The position numbers were made by a program, and so were the translations under genes. From assembly GCA_025353105.1 (NCBI GenBank), contig JANXRG010000036.1, positions 37,596 to 101,595 of the forward strand: a stretch of 64,000 nt of DNA, written 5' to 3'. The notes beneath the pieces were generated by a model that did no database searches, was not told the origin of the DNA, and saw nothing but the letters and a program-made list of their open reading frames with translations. Source of the stretch: Verrucomicrobiota bacterium (GTDB lineage Bacteria > Verrucomicrobiota > Verrucomicrobiia > Chthoniobacterales > SZAS-18). Every line of letters starts with the position of its first letter. Within the stretch, counting starts at the first letter, position 1. Of this stretch, positions 45,457 to 54,385 are shown piece after piece.

Positions 45457-46455
45457 CTAAAACACCCACGGGTGGCCTTCCTCGAGAAGAATGACGCGGT
45501 CTTCAATTCCGAGTTCGCAGGCGCGCGCGACGAGGCGCTCGGGTGGCTCATTGATCGGTTCGAGGCCGAGCGGAAAACTGCCGTAGTGCATCGGCACAAG
45601 CCATTTTGCGTTCAGTTCCACGAACGACTGCACCGCTTCCTCCGGATTCATGTGCACCTCGCGTCCCGTCGGCGCGTCGTACGCCCCGATCGGCATCAGC
45701 GCGATCTCAATCGGGCAGCGCTCCCCGATTTCGCGGAAGCCCTCGAAATATGCCGTGTCGCCGCAATGAAAAACGGATCGACCGCCCTGGCTGATGACGA
45801 AGCCGCCGTAGCCGCGATGTTGATCCGCGAGGATGCGCGCGCCCCAGTGATGGCAGGGCGTGAGGGTCACCTTCAAATCGCCAAAGGTCACCGAGCCCCA
45901 GTGGTCGAGCTCGTGCACGCGCTCAAAACCCAGATCGTGCACCAGGCTGCCGACGCCGAAGGGCACGGCGATGGGCTGGTTCGCGGCGACAGCGCGCAGG
46001 GTCCGCTTGTCGAGGTGATCGAAATGCGCGTGCGTGACCAGGACGAGGTCGATGAGTGGCAGATCGCGGATGCGCAGGCCGGGCTTGCGTACGCGCTTGA
46101 TCACCTTCAGCCACAGGCTCCAATTCGGATCGATGAGGATGTTCCGGCCCCCGATCTGAACGAGGAACGACGCGTGCCCGATCCACGTGATGCAAATCTG
46201 GCCGGCGCGGAGATGCGGGAAGGTCGGCTTGATCTGCTGCTTCCCGGTGCGCGGCGCGAGGTAGGAAGGAATCAATACGTCGGTGACAAAGTCGCCCAGC
46301 AGCCAGCCGTTCTTCGGCCGGAGCCCGACGCTCTCGGGCGCCGGCGGGTACGCCGCGGCCTCGGGAGGCGCCGGCACCGCGCTCACCTTGGCGCGGCTGC
46401 GGTTCCGTTTGCCGGCATCCGGGTTGCGGCGAGGTCTGGGAAAGAGATCGGACAC
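45457..46455 (-). CDS. metallo-beta-lactamase-fold hydrolase, NAPE-PLD/UlaG-like
   Basis: 332 residues if started at GTG 46455; a TTG at 46515 would add 20. MBL-fold metal site THAHFDHLD, further His in CHHWGARIL, Asp in HCGDTAYFEGF and the terminal His in VPMHYGSFPLG are all visible. WIGHASFLVQIGGRNILIDPNWS is typical of the NAPE-phospholipase-D-like/UlaG branch. The likely role is hydrolysis of a phosphodiester or lactone; the substrate is unknown. No signal peptide. It follows the retropepsin-like gene on the same strand. Confidence 0.85.
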   Translation of the reverse strand: MSDLFPRPRRNPDAGKRNRSRAKVSAVPAPPEAAAYPPAPESVGLRPKNGWLLGDFVTDVLIPSYLAPRTGKQQIKPTFPHLRAGQICITWIGHASFLVQIGGRNILIDPNWSLWLKVIKRVRKPGLRIRDLPLIDLVLVTHAHFDHLDKRTLRAVAANQPIAVPFGVGSLVHDLGFERVHELDHWGSVTFGDLKVTLTPCHHWGARILADQHRGYGGFVISQGGRSVFHCGDTAYFEGFREIGERCPIEIALMPIGAYDAPTGREVHMNPEEAVQSFVELNAKWLVPMHYGSFPLGLEPINEPPERLVARACELGIEDRVILLEEGHPWVF

Positions 46456-46529
46456 GGAGAAACGCCGGAGGCCCGGGCGGGAGAGGAAGGAAACCGCAAA
46501 GCACCGCCGCGTCAAAGCGTGGCGCCAGC

Positions 46530-47522
46530 CTAGTCCCGTAGATACAGGCGCAGGTTCGCGCAGTCGATGACGGCGTTCTTGGCGCGGAGGAAGTCGCTGC
46601 CAAGGTACCCGCCGAGCGGTGGCCGGCCGGCCGCCGCAAACTGGGCGTTGAGAGGCGCCAGATCCGTGACGGCAATCTGGAGCGGGCCCGTCGAAAAGCC
46701 GCCGGCCCGGAAGCTCTCCACCTCCGCCAGCATCAGGCCCCGGCTCGTGCCCGCCGCCCCGCGCACCACTTCGTCGGTTCGCTGGAGCCGGAGGCCCGCG
46801 GCCCGGGCATGCGTGCGATCCAGCAACGTCACGGCCGCCCCCGTGTCGAGGAGCATGGGAAAGTCGGTGCCGTTGACGCGCGCCGTGAATTCAAATTCGC
46901 TGTTCGCCACGCGGGACAACGGGATCTCGACATATCCGTTGCGCTTCAGGACGCTGGCGAGATTGGAGCGCGACGCGTTTTTCGGATCGTCCACGCGCAC
47001 AAAAAATCGCAGCCCGCGAAAGTCGATGACGAATTGGTACGTGCGGAGCACATCCGTGCCGATGATGCCGTGGAAGTCGTCGTCCGACCGGTCGCGTGAC
47101 CCGTTGAGCGCTCCGAGATTGGTGACGCCGAAGAGGAACGGCCGCATGTCTGCGGGTCCGACCCGGAAGCTCGTGGCCAACGCAGCCTGCAACCGCTCGG
47201 TCCGCCCGCCCAGCGCGCCGGAAATGCGGGCCGTTGTTCGCTCGCTCGTGAGCTTGAAGCGCTTGAGACTGCGCCGGTCGATCACGCTGACGCGCGCCCC
47301 GGTGTCGACGAGGAAGCGCCCCGGGATTCCGTTGACGGAGACCCGACCGGCAAGTTCGAACTGGTCGTCGCTCCCGCGGCGAAGCGGCAGCGCCGTAAAC
47401 CCCTCATTCGCGAGAATATCGCCGACCTCCGAGATGTCAGATCCTGCGCCGCGGGCGGGCGCGAACAACGTGGCCGCCGAGCACGCGAGAGCGACAAGGA
47501 TCAGGGTTGGCCGGGACAACAT
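46530..47522 (-). CDS. secreted retropepsin-like aspartic protease, two-domain
   Basis: 330 residues. The signal peptide (PTLILVALACSAATLFAPARGA) is followed by two retropepsin-like halves, each with its own catalytic-type triplet: FLVDTGARVSVID in the first and FPMLLDTGAAVTLLD in the second. Retroviral proteases work as homodimers of one such unit; here both are in one chain, as in pepsins. Bacterial homologues are periplasmic or lipoprotein-type proteases of largely unknown targets. Start ATG 47522. Confidence 0.84.
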   Translation of the reverse strand: MLSRPTLILVALACSAATLFAPARGAGSDISEVGDILANEGFTALPLRRGSDDQFELAGRVSVNGIPGRFLVDTGARVSVIDRRSLKRFKLTSERTTARISGALGGRTERLQAALATSFRVGPADMRPFLFGVTNLGALNGSRDRSDDDFHGIIGTDVLRTYQFVIDFRGLRFFVRVDDPKNASRSNLASVLKRNGYVEIPLSRVANSEFEFTARVNGTDFPMLLDTGAAVTLLDRTHARAAGLRLQRTDEVVRGAAGTSRGLMLAEVESFRAGGFSTGPLQIAVTDLAPLNAQFAAAGRPPLGGYLGSDFLRAKNAVIDCANLRLYLRD

Positions 47523-47582
47523 TCGGGCGACTGTCCGTGATCACCCCGCGCGCACAAGTGGAAAGGCACGTCGCTGCGCTCC

Positions 47583-47693
47583 GAATGGCGAATGCCGAAT
47601 GCCGAAATCCGCACGAATGACGATGGCGAGGAGGGCGGGCCGATCGTGGGATCCTCCCTTTCTTGGTGTTCTTGGATTTCTTCGCGGTTGGAT
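47583..47693. repeat. composite intergenic repeat (families IV and V)
   Basis: The left part (about 47583-47620) is a direct repeat of the unit GAATGCC (GCGAATGCCGAATGCCGAAA). The right part (47661-47692) reads TCTTGGTGTTCTTGGATTTC and closely matches the right arm of the element at 59021-59049. The two parts are not inverted copies of one another, so this looks like a junction of two repeat families. It ends 3 bases before the stop of the DUF885 gene. Confidence 0.7.
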
Positions 47694-47695
47694 TG

Positions 47696-49456
47696 CTACT
47701 TCGTTGCGACGCGTTCCGCCACCCAGGCGTCCATGCGCTTTTCGAGGACCTCGAGCGGGACGGCGCCGCACGCGAGGAGGTGATCGTGCCAGTCGCGGAG
47801 ATCAAACTTATCTCCGAGCGCGGCCGTGGCTCGGGCGCGAAGCTCCTTGATCTTGAGCTGACCGATTTTGTACGCGAGCGCTTGGGCCGGCCACGCGATG
47901 TAACGATCGATCTCGTTGGTCACGTCGAGTTCTGTCTTCGCCGCGTTGGCGAGGAAGTAGTCGATCGCCTTCTGCCGATCCCACTTGAGCGAATGGATGC
48001 CGGTGTCCACGACGAGGCGCACCGCGCGCCACATGTCATAGGTCAGCTCGCCAAACTTTTCGTACGGATCATCGTAGAGCCCCATCTCGTTGCCGAGCGA
48101 TTCACAATAGAGAGCCCACCCTTCGACATAAGCGGTGTAGGCGCCGTAGCGGCGGAAATTCGGCAGTTCGGCCTGTTCCATCGCGATTGCGATTTGGAAA
48201 TGATGGCCCGGGACAGACTCATGGAGCGAGAGCGCGCGCATCTCCCACTTCGGTCGCGTTTCCGGCTTGTACAGGTTCACAAAATAACGGCCTGCGCGCG
48301 ACCCGTCGGCGGCTGGCTCGCTGTAGTAGGCGGTCGTCGTGTCCGGTGCGATCATGGCGGGAATGGGCGTGACACCGTAGGGCATGCGCGGCATGATTTT
48401 GAACACCTTTACGAGTAGCGGATCGGTTTCCTTCGCCATCGCACGGTAGGCTTCGAGCAGCTCCTCGCCGGTCCGGTAGAAGAATTTCGGGTCGGTGCGG
48501 AGATGGACGAAGAACTCGCCGAGCGAGCCCTTGAAGCCGACCTTGTCCTTGATCTTTTCCATCTCGGCGCGAATGCGGGCGACCTCCTTCAAGCCAATGT
48601 CGTGAATCTGCTGCGGTGTCAGCGAGGTCGTCGTCGAGACGCGCCCCGCGTACGCGTACGCCGCCTCACCCTCGGGATGCTGCCAGATGCCGACGCCGTC
48701 GTAGCACGCGGGCAGGTATTCCTGCTCGAAAAACTGCTTGAACTTCACAAACGCGGGCACGACGCCCTCCGTGATCGCTTTCCGGGCGGCGTCGGTCAGC
48801 CGCTGCTGATCCGCGGCGGCGACGGTGCCGGGAAATTTCTTAAAGGGCCGGAAGAATCCGCTGTCCTCGGGTTTCGCCACGATCTGTTTGGCGAGCTGCG
48901 CGGGTAACCGCTGCATTACGATCTTTGGCTGAACAATGTGGGCCCCGGCGCCTTCGCGCATCAGGTCGGTCGACTGCGCCAGCACGTCGGGAAATTTTTG
49001 CAATCTTGCGATCCAGTCTTCGTAATCCTTCACCGTCTCGAAGCGCAGCGACGCAGCGGTGTCGTCCGCGGTCTGCGGGCCCTCGCGCTGGTTCACCGGC
49101 ATGAGGTAGAAGCGGAAGCGATAGCCCACAATGCGATTCTTCAAATCAAGCTCGTAGAGATCGTAATTGAGTTGGTCGGCGGCCGGGAGCTGGTCACGCG
49201 GGATGGTCGCGAGCCGTTTCAACGCCGCACTATCATGTTCGTGCCGCGCCGCGATCGCCGCGCGGCTTTGATCGTCCCAACGATCGTTGAACCGGCGATC
49301 GCCGAGGTTCGACGCCCACACCGGGCTCTGCTGCATCGTGTATTCCCATTCGGCCGCCAGGAAATCGGTGAGCGCTTTGGCCTGGTCCGGTGCGGCGCGG
49401 AGTGGGGACGCGGCGAGGAGGAACAGGCTGATCCGTAGCGGGGTGGGCAGTCGCAT
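47696..49456 (-). CDS. DUF885 family protein, putative exported metallopeptidase
   Basis: 586 residues from ATG 49456, whose product starts with a signal peptide (PTPLRISLFLLAASPLRA). It is largely alpha-helical. The C-terminal third has LHESVPGHHFQ, a HExxxGHH zinc motif like that of thermolysin-fold M-type peptidases, followed by EGWALYCESLGNEMG with the extra Glu ligand. DUF885 proteins are widespread in Proteobacteria, Bacteroidetes and Verrucomicrobia and are thought to be peptidases. Probably periplasmic. Confidence 0.87.
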   Translation of the reverse strand: MRLPTPLRISLFLLAASPLRAAPDQAKALTDFLAAEWEYTMQQSPVWASNLGDRRFNDRWDDQSRAAIAARHEHDSAALKRLATIPRDQLPAADQLNYDLYELDLKNRIVGYRFRFYLMPVNQREGPQTADDTAASLRFETVKDYEDWIARLQKFPDVLAQSTDLMREGAGAHIVQPKIVMQRLPAQLAKQIVAKPEDSGFFRPFKKFPGTVAAADQQRLTDAARKAITEGVVPAFVKFKQFFEQEYLPACYDGVGIWQHPEGEAAYAYAGRVSTTTSLTPQQIHDIGLKEVARIRAEMEKIKDKVGFKGSLGEFFVHLRTDPKFFYRTGEELLEAYRAMAKETDPLLVKVFKIMPRMPYGVTPIPAMIAPDTTTAYYSEPAADGSRAGRYFVNLYKPETRPKWEMRALSLHESVPGHHFQIAIAMEQAELPNFRRYGAYTAYVEGWALYCESLGNEMGLYDDPYEKFGELTYDMWRAVRLVVDTGIHSLKWDRQKAIDYFLANAAKTELDVTNEIDRYIAWPAQALAYKIGQLKIKELRARATAALGDKFDLRDWHDHLLACGAVPLEVLEKRMDAWVAERVATK

Positions 49457-49625
49457 GAGTCGGAAGATGGGAAATCGATGCGCGTTTGCAAAGCCCGATT
49501 GACGCGGCGCCGCAATTAGCTCGAATGGATTGTTCGCGCGCGGCGTCAGAAATCCCGATCTGACTTCGCGCCTTGGAATTGCCAGTCGCGAGTTGGATGT
49601 GTTATTCGGTCGTGACGCTTTCGTG

Positions 49626-50210
49626 ATGAAACTCCCCCGCCTCATTCGCTTCGCCTTCGTTCTTGCCGCGCTCGGTTTCACCGCGGCGACGTCCCCAGCC
49701 ATCGAAATCCTGCAAGCCAGCTACGGCGTAAAGGGGGCGGCGATCGACGTGAGCGATCGCGTTCAGGGTCTTGTGAACCGCGGTCAGTATTCCTTTCCGG
49801 TGACCAACGCGTTTTTCGGCGCGGACCCGGCGCCGCGGCGCGGCAAAGGCGTCTATGTGGTTTACGTGGCGAACGGTCGCCAGTTCACGCAGACGGTCAG
49901 CGAAAACCAAATCTTTACGTTTCGCCATCGCGAGCGTGGCTACGGCGGCGCCCCCTATCCGCCGGCGGGCCCGATCTACGAGGGTGGGGCGAGGAGCCAG
50001 ATCCGCTTCATCAGCAATGCCGCGGCGCCCGTGCGCGTGTACGTCATCAACCCCTCCGGGGGTTGGCAGTTTGTCGCGAACCTCCCGCCGGGCGGACAGT
50101 TTTCGACTCCGGCGCAACCGGGTCAGCGGTTCGTCGTCGCCGATTCGTACAATCGCGTTCTGCGCGAGATTCGCGCGCGGGCCGGCGGCGAAACGGTGGT
50201 CTTGCGCTGA
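49626..50210 (+). CDS. secreted protein with DUF3395-like and VHL-beta-like segments
   Basis: 194 residues from ATG 49626, giving signal peptide MKLPRLIRFAFVLAALGFTAATSPA. The first mature domain starts ILQASYGVKGAAIDVSDRVQGLV, a pattern seen in DUF3395-type domains. The second (about 115-190) has SNAAAPVRVYVINPSGGWQF, LPPGGQF and RFVVADSYNRVLRE, which recalls the beta domain of VHL tumour-suppressor-like proteins found in some bacteria. Both assignments are by eye. First gene of a three-gene plus-strand run with a GNAT and an NlpC/P60 gene. Confidence 0.72.
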   Translation: MKLPRLIRFAFVLAALGFTAATSPAIEILQASYGVKGAAIDVSDRVQGLVNRGQYSFPVTNAFFGADPAPRRGKGVYVVYVANGRQFTQTVSENQIFTFRHRERGYGGAPYPPAGPIYEGGARSQIRFISNAAAPVRVYVINPSGGWQFVANLPPGGQFSTPAQPGQRFVVADSYNRVLREIRARAGGETVVLR

Positions 50211-50216
50211 TCCGCC

Positions 50217-50693
50217 ATGAGCTTCGCGATTCGTTCTGCGACTGCCGCCGACGTTCCCGCCATCCTCGCGCTCGTGCGTGAGCTGGCCGAGTTCGAGCGT
50301 CTCGCGCACGAGGTGGTGGCCGACGAGGAACTGCTGCGCAATGCGCTGGCTTCCGGCCATTGCGAGGCCTTGCTCGCCGAGGCAGAAGGCCTGCCGGTTG
50401 GCTTGGCCCTTTATTTCCACAACTTCTCGACGTTCCTGGCGCGGCGCGGACTCTACCTCGAGGACCTCTACGTGCAGCCGGCCTTCCGGAAACACGGTAT
50501 CGGCCGCGCGTTGCTCTGCCGGCTGGCGCAGATTGCCCTCGCTCGCGGTTGTGGACGGTTCGAGTGGGCCGTGCTCGATTGGAACGTGGACGCCATGCGA
50601 TTTTACGAGAGCCTCGGCGCGAGGCCGATCAAGGAATGGGTCATCTGCCGCCTTACCGACGGACCGCTGCGCGCCCTCGCCCACGAATCATGA
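50217..50693 (+). CDS. GNAT N-acetyltransferase, diamine-acetyltransferase-like
   Basis: 158 residues. The acetyl-CoA loop RKHGIGRALL follows the characteristic GLYLEDLYVQPAF, and the C terminus has FEWAVLDWNVDAMRFYESLGA. This pattern matches spermidine/spermine acetyltransferase-like (SAT) GNATs, but many have other amine substrates. It starts 6 bp after the upstream gene and ends with a 4-base ATGA overlap with the next, so the three genes are coupled. Confidence 0.88.
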   Translation: MSFAIRSATAADVPAILALVRELAEFERLAHEVVADEELLRNALASGHCEALLAEAEGLPVGLALYFHNFSTFLARRGLYLEDLYVQPAFRKHGIGRALLCRLAQIALARGCGRFEWAVLDWNVDAMRFYESLGARPIKEWVICRLTDGPLRALAHES

Positions 50694-51784
50694 ATTTCGT
50701 GCGTCACGCGCTTTTCATTCTGGCGGCCAGCGCTGCCGTCGTGATCGGGGTGCACGCGGAGGATGCGCCGATTCGTCATCGCGTGCAGTCGGGCGACACG
50801 GTGCCGCGCCTGAGCTGGCAGTACAAAGTCCGGGCGGATGCGATTCGGGCCGCGAACGGACTGACCGGCGACGCGCTCACACCTGGCACGACGATTCGGA
50901 TCCCAGCCGGTGGAGACGCGTCGCCGCCGGCGAATGTCACGCGGCCGGTTCCGGCGCGCGAGACCGCGGGTGCGCCGGTTCCCCGGCCGCGCGTGAAGCC
51001 GGCGGTGGCCGCCCCGCGCAACGAGGCCGAGGCGATGCCCACGCCGTTTGTTCAGGATCTTGGCGCCCGAACGTCGCGCGGTGAATTGCGACCGCGGAGC
51101 GCACCACCGGCCGCGGACTCGCGGGCGGATTCGGCCAACACGCCGCGTGATGAACCACCGATCGACGAACTCGGGAGGCCGCCCACGACTCCGCGCGCGA
51201 CCGGCCGGACGCCCGCGGTGGTGCCCCCACCGCGCCCGGAAGGTCCCATCATGAGCGATCGCCGAAACCCGAATTTTCTCGGTCTCTCCCGCCAATTGGC
51301 CACCAAGGGCATTCCGTACAATGGATCGTGGACTCCGCCGGGCGAGTCGGTGTCGTGGGTGATGGATTGTTCCAACACCGCCCGCTGGTTGTACCGCGAG
51401 GGGGTTGGGCTCGACTTGCCCCGCACCGCGTCGGATCAGTACCTCGCGCTCGATCGGGCGCGCCTGCTTTGGCCGGCGCCCCACGAGTTTCTGAGCAGCC
51501 GAATCAACACGGACAAATTGGGGCGGCGGCTCAAGGTGGGTGACCTGCTTTTTTGGGAAAACACCTACAAGCCGGTGCGCCGACCGGACATCACGCACGT
51601 CATGGTTTACTTGGGAACCGACGCGCAGGACCGGTGGTTGATGGCCGGTTCGCAGCAGGCTTCCGGCGTGAACGTCTACGTCTTCGATCCCACCGCCAAG
51701 AAGGGCGGCTACAAGACATTTTTCGGCCTCTTCAAACACGAGGGCCGTTTCGTGGCATTCGGCCGGCCCCTGGGGAACAGTTAA
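50690..51784 (+). CDS. LysM and NlpC/P60 cell-wall hydrolase
   Basis: 364 residues from ATG 50690, overlapping the previous stop. Signal peptide (LFILAASAAVVIGVHA), a LysM peptidoglycan-binding motif (about 28-75: HRVQSGDTVPRLSWQYKV..IRAANGL), a long Pro/Arg-rich linker (about 80-185) and a C-terminal NlpC/P60-like domain with Cys in VMDCSNTARWLY and His in ITHVMVYLG. Probably a periplasmic endopeptidase or amidase acting on stem peptides. The linker is unusually basic and Pro-rich. Confidence 0.86.
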   Translation: MNFVRHALFILAASAAVVIGVHAEDAPIRHRVQSGDTVPRLSWQYKVRADAIRAANGLTGDALTPGTTIRIPAGGDASPPANVTRPVPARETAGAPVPRPRVKPAVAAPRNEAEAMPTPFVQDLGARTSRGELRPRSAPPAADSRADSANTPRDEPPIDELGRPPTTPRATGRTPAVVPPPRPEGPIMSDRRNPNFLGLSRQLATKGIPYNGSWTPPGESVSWVMDCSNTARWLYREGVGLDLPRTASDQYLALDRARLLWPAPHEFLSSRINTDKLGRRLKVGDLLFWENTYKPVRRPDITHVMVYLGTDAQDRWLMAGSQQASGVNVYVFDPTAKKGGYKTFFGLFKHEGRFVAFGRPLGNS

Positions 51785-51845
51785 CGCGCTCCGTGCCGCC
51801 GTGTTTCGCCTTGTGACGCGGTCGGTCTGCGCGAGACTTGGCGAC

Positions 51846-53564
51846 ATGAACTTGCGCTTTGTTGGTTCTCTCGCCGCGTCGCTTTCCCTCGCCACTTCAC
51901 TCTCCGCCCAAGTGGATCGCATCACCGGTAAATCCTTCGCCACCCGCTCCGAGGTGATCGCCAAACACGGCATGGTGTGCACGAGCCATCCCCTCGCCAC
52001 CCAGATTGGTCTCGATGTCCTCAAGGCGGGCGGCACTGCCGTCGACGCCGCCATCGCGGCTAACGCGGCGCTTGGCCTGATGGAGCCCGTCAGCAACGGC
52101 CTGGGCGGCGATCTCTTCGCGATCGTGTACGAGGCTAAAACCGGCAAGCTCTACGGTTTGAACGGCAGCGGACGCTCGCCGTTGGGATTGAGCTACGCCC
52201 AGTTCAAGACCGAGCTGGAAAAAATCGGATCGAAGACGATTCCGCCGGTCGGTTTCCTGCCGATCAGCGTGCCGGGCTGCGTGGACGGCTGGTTCGAGCT
52301 GCACAAAAAATTCGGCAAATTGCCCGTGGCCGACCTGCTCGCGCCCACGATTCGCTATGCGGAAGAGGGCTTCCCGGTGACAGAACTAATCGCGTACTAT
52401 TGGGACCGCAGCGCGCCGGTCTTGAGCAAACAGCCGGGAGGATTCAAGGATACTTTTACGATCAACGGCCGGGCCCCGGCGAAGGGCGAGATGTTTCGAA
52501 ATCCGGACCTGGCGAAGACGCTGCGTCTGCTCTCGACCAAGGGCCGCGACGGCTTTTACCGCGGCGAGATCGCCGACAAGGTCGACGCGTTTTTCTCGGT
52601 CAATGGTGGATGGTTGCGGAAAATTGATTTCGAGAAACATACGTCCACGTGGGTTGAGCCGGTGTCGGTGAATTATCGCGGGTACGACGTGTACGAGCTC
52701 CCGCCGAACACGCAGGGCATCGCGGCGTTGCAGGCGCTGAATATTCTCGAGGGTTTCGACCTCCGTTCGCTCGGCTTTAATGATCCACAAGCGCTGCATT
52801 TGATGCTCGAGGCCAAGAAGCTCGCGTTTGAGGACCGCGCAAAGTTTTACGCCGATCCTGATTTCGCGAAGATTCCGCTCAAGTCACTGCTCTCGAAGGA
52901 ATATGCCGCCGAACGGCGGAAGCTGATCGATCCAAACCGCGCGGCGAAGCGCGTCGACGCTGGCAATCCGAAGTTGAACGAGGGCGACACGATTTACCTG
53001 TGCACGGCGGACAACGACGGGAACATGGTCTCACTGATCCAGAGCAACTATCGGGGCATGGGCAGCGGCATCGTCGTGCCGGGCACGGGCTTCGGCTTCC
53101 AGGATCGGGGTGAGTTGTTCACCTTCGAGCCGGGTCACGCGAACGTCTACGCGCCGGGCAAGCGGCCGTTCCATACGATTATTCCGGCGTTCGTGAAGAA
53201 GGACGGCAAGCCGTGGCTGGCGTTTGGTGTCATGGGCGGGGCGATGCAGCCGCAGGGTCACACGCAGATCATTCACAACCTGATCGATTTTGGCATGGGC
53301 CTGCAGGAGGCGGGGGACGCCGCGCGCTGGCAGCACAACGACTCGAGCGAGCCGACCGGCGAAAGGATGACGAACGGCGGGTACGTCGAGGTCGAGAGCA
53401 CGATTCCGTGGGAGAGCGTGCGCGGCCTGATGAGCAAGGGCCACAACGTGCGAATCGGCCTCGGCGGATTCGGTGGCTACCAGGCCATCATGTTCGACCA
53501 GGCCCACGGCGTGTACATCGGCGCCTCGGAAAGCCGCAAGGACGGGCAGGCGGCGGGGTATTAG
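51846..53564 (+). CDS. ggt: gamma-glutamyltransferase family protein
   Basis: 572 residues from ATG 51846 with signal peptide (FVGSLAASLSLATSLSA). The proenzyme cleaves itself before the nucleophile Thr in the EGDTIYLCTADNDGNMVSL region. GGDLFAIVYEAKTGKLYGLNGSGRSP and FGVMGGAMQPQGHTQII are family marks. The residues after the Thr are IY instead of the TH of E. coli Ggt, which fits the Ggt-like/YwrD branch, so the donor may differ from glutathione. Periplasmic. A family I element follows. Confidence 0.9.
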   Translation: MNLRFVGSLAASLSLATSLSAQVDRITGKSFATRSEVIAKHGMVCTSHPLATQIGLDVLKAGGTAVDAAIAANAALGLMEPVSNGLGGDLFAIVYEAKTGKLYGLNGSGRSPLGLSYAQFKTELEKIGSKTIPPVGFLPISVPGCVDGWFELHKKFGKLPVADLLAPTIRYAEEGFPVTELIAYYWDRSAPVLSKQPGGFKDTFTINGRAPAKGEMFRNPDLAKTLRLLSTKGRDGFYRGEIADKVDAFFSVNGGWLRKIDFEKHTSTWVEPVSVNYRGYDVYELPPNTQGIAALQALNILEGFDLRSLGFNDPQALHLMLEAKKLAFEDRAKFYADPDFAKIPLKSLLSKEYAAERRKLIDPNRAAKRVDAGNPKLNEGDTIYLCTADNDGNMVSLIQSNYRGMGSGIVVPGTGFGFQDRGELFTFEPGHANVYAPGKRPFHTIIPAFVKKDGKPWLAFGVMGGAMQPQGHTQIIHNLIDFGMGLQEAGDAARWQHNDSSEPTGERMTNGGYVEVESTIPWESVRGLMSKGHNVRIGLGGFGGYQAIMFDQAHGVYIGASESRKDGQAAGY

Positions 53565-53604
53565 GGGGGCGCAAAGCGCGCGTTCTAAGCCACCATTCGA
53601 TGTT

Positions 53605-53742
53605 AGAAACTCGAAATTCGAAACTCGAAGTAAGTGGGAAAAGGATTGAATGGGCGGAAATTTTCGAAGGCGGTATTTCGATCTTTCTTTGTTTGCTCAC
53701 CTGAAACTTTATTCGCATTTCGAGCTTCGAGTTTTCGTTGTA
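53605..53742. repeat. intergenic palindromic element, family I copy E
   Basis: A 138-bp element after ggt. The left arm 53605-53635 contains GAAACTCGAAATTCGAAACT and GAAGTAAG; the right arm 53701-53742 contains CATTTCGAGCTTCGAGTTTTCG in inverted orientation. The middle is unrelated to the other copies. No supported ORF lies in 53565-53770. Confidence 0.83.
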
Positions 53743-53770
53743 GCGGGCCTCGGGGAAACGATCGACCAAC

Positions 53771-54322
53771 TCACCCCAGCGCCTTCGCGCGTTCCCACCG
53801 GCGCCACATCCACCACGCGGAAAAAAGGGCGACGGACTTCGGAATTTTCCCCGGCAGTTTGACCTCAAGGACCGAACTTAACCAACTCAGCTTGTCGATC
53901 CGTCCGCAGACCTCGCTGCGTACGTCCGCGTCAGAATAGAGAAAACGCGAATCCCGGGCGCGGCCGCGGCTCAGGTCCGCCGACTCAATTTTAAATTCCA
54001 CTCCGGCCAAGGCGCTCACGTGCAGCGTTGGCCCTTCCTGGGCCCGGGCGATGGGACGTCCGGCATCCTCGTTTAATTCCGTGTCCCCGCGTCGCAGGAA
54101 ACGACCCCGTTTGACTTCCAGAATCAGTTGCCGATCGCGCGTCATCGTCGCGTCGTGCCCGAAGAGCGCGCGGCGGTACGTGTAGACGGCGCCATCAACG
54201 GCGGAGGTGATGTCGACCCTTCTGTTATCGAGCGGGAAAGACCGCGCGCCGGAACGGACGATGAAATGGTGGTCGATGTGGCCTTCGTCGTTCGGCATCA
54301 GCTTTTTTCCTGTCGAACCCAT
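53771..54322 (-). CDS. protein of unknown function
   Basis: 183 residues with no signal peptide and no recognised domain. The N-terminal part is polar (MGSTGKKLMPNDEGHIDHHF). The middle is beta-rich, with YTYRRALFGHDATMTRDRQLILEVKRG, and the C terminus has a basic, Trp-rich helix (FSAWWMWRRWERAKAL) that could lie on a membrane. It is 63 bp downstream of the SulP gene on the same strand. Codon use looks like its neighbours. Function unknown. Confidence 0.6.
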   Translation of the reverse strand: MGSTGKKLMPNDEGHIDHHFIVRSGARSFPLDNRRVDITSAVDGAVYTYRRALFGHDATMTRDRQLILEVKRGRFLRRGDTELNEDAGRPIARAQEGPTLHVSALAGVEFKIESADLSRGRARDSRFLYSDADVRSEVCGRIDKLSWLSSVLEVKLPGKIPKSVALFSAWWMWRRWERAKALG

Positions 54323-54385
54323 CTTTACCGGTTAGGAGTTCCGAATCAAAGCCTCGAATGGCGCAGGACCCTGGTTTGGCCCCGG

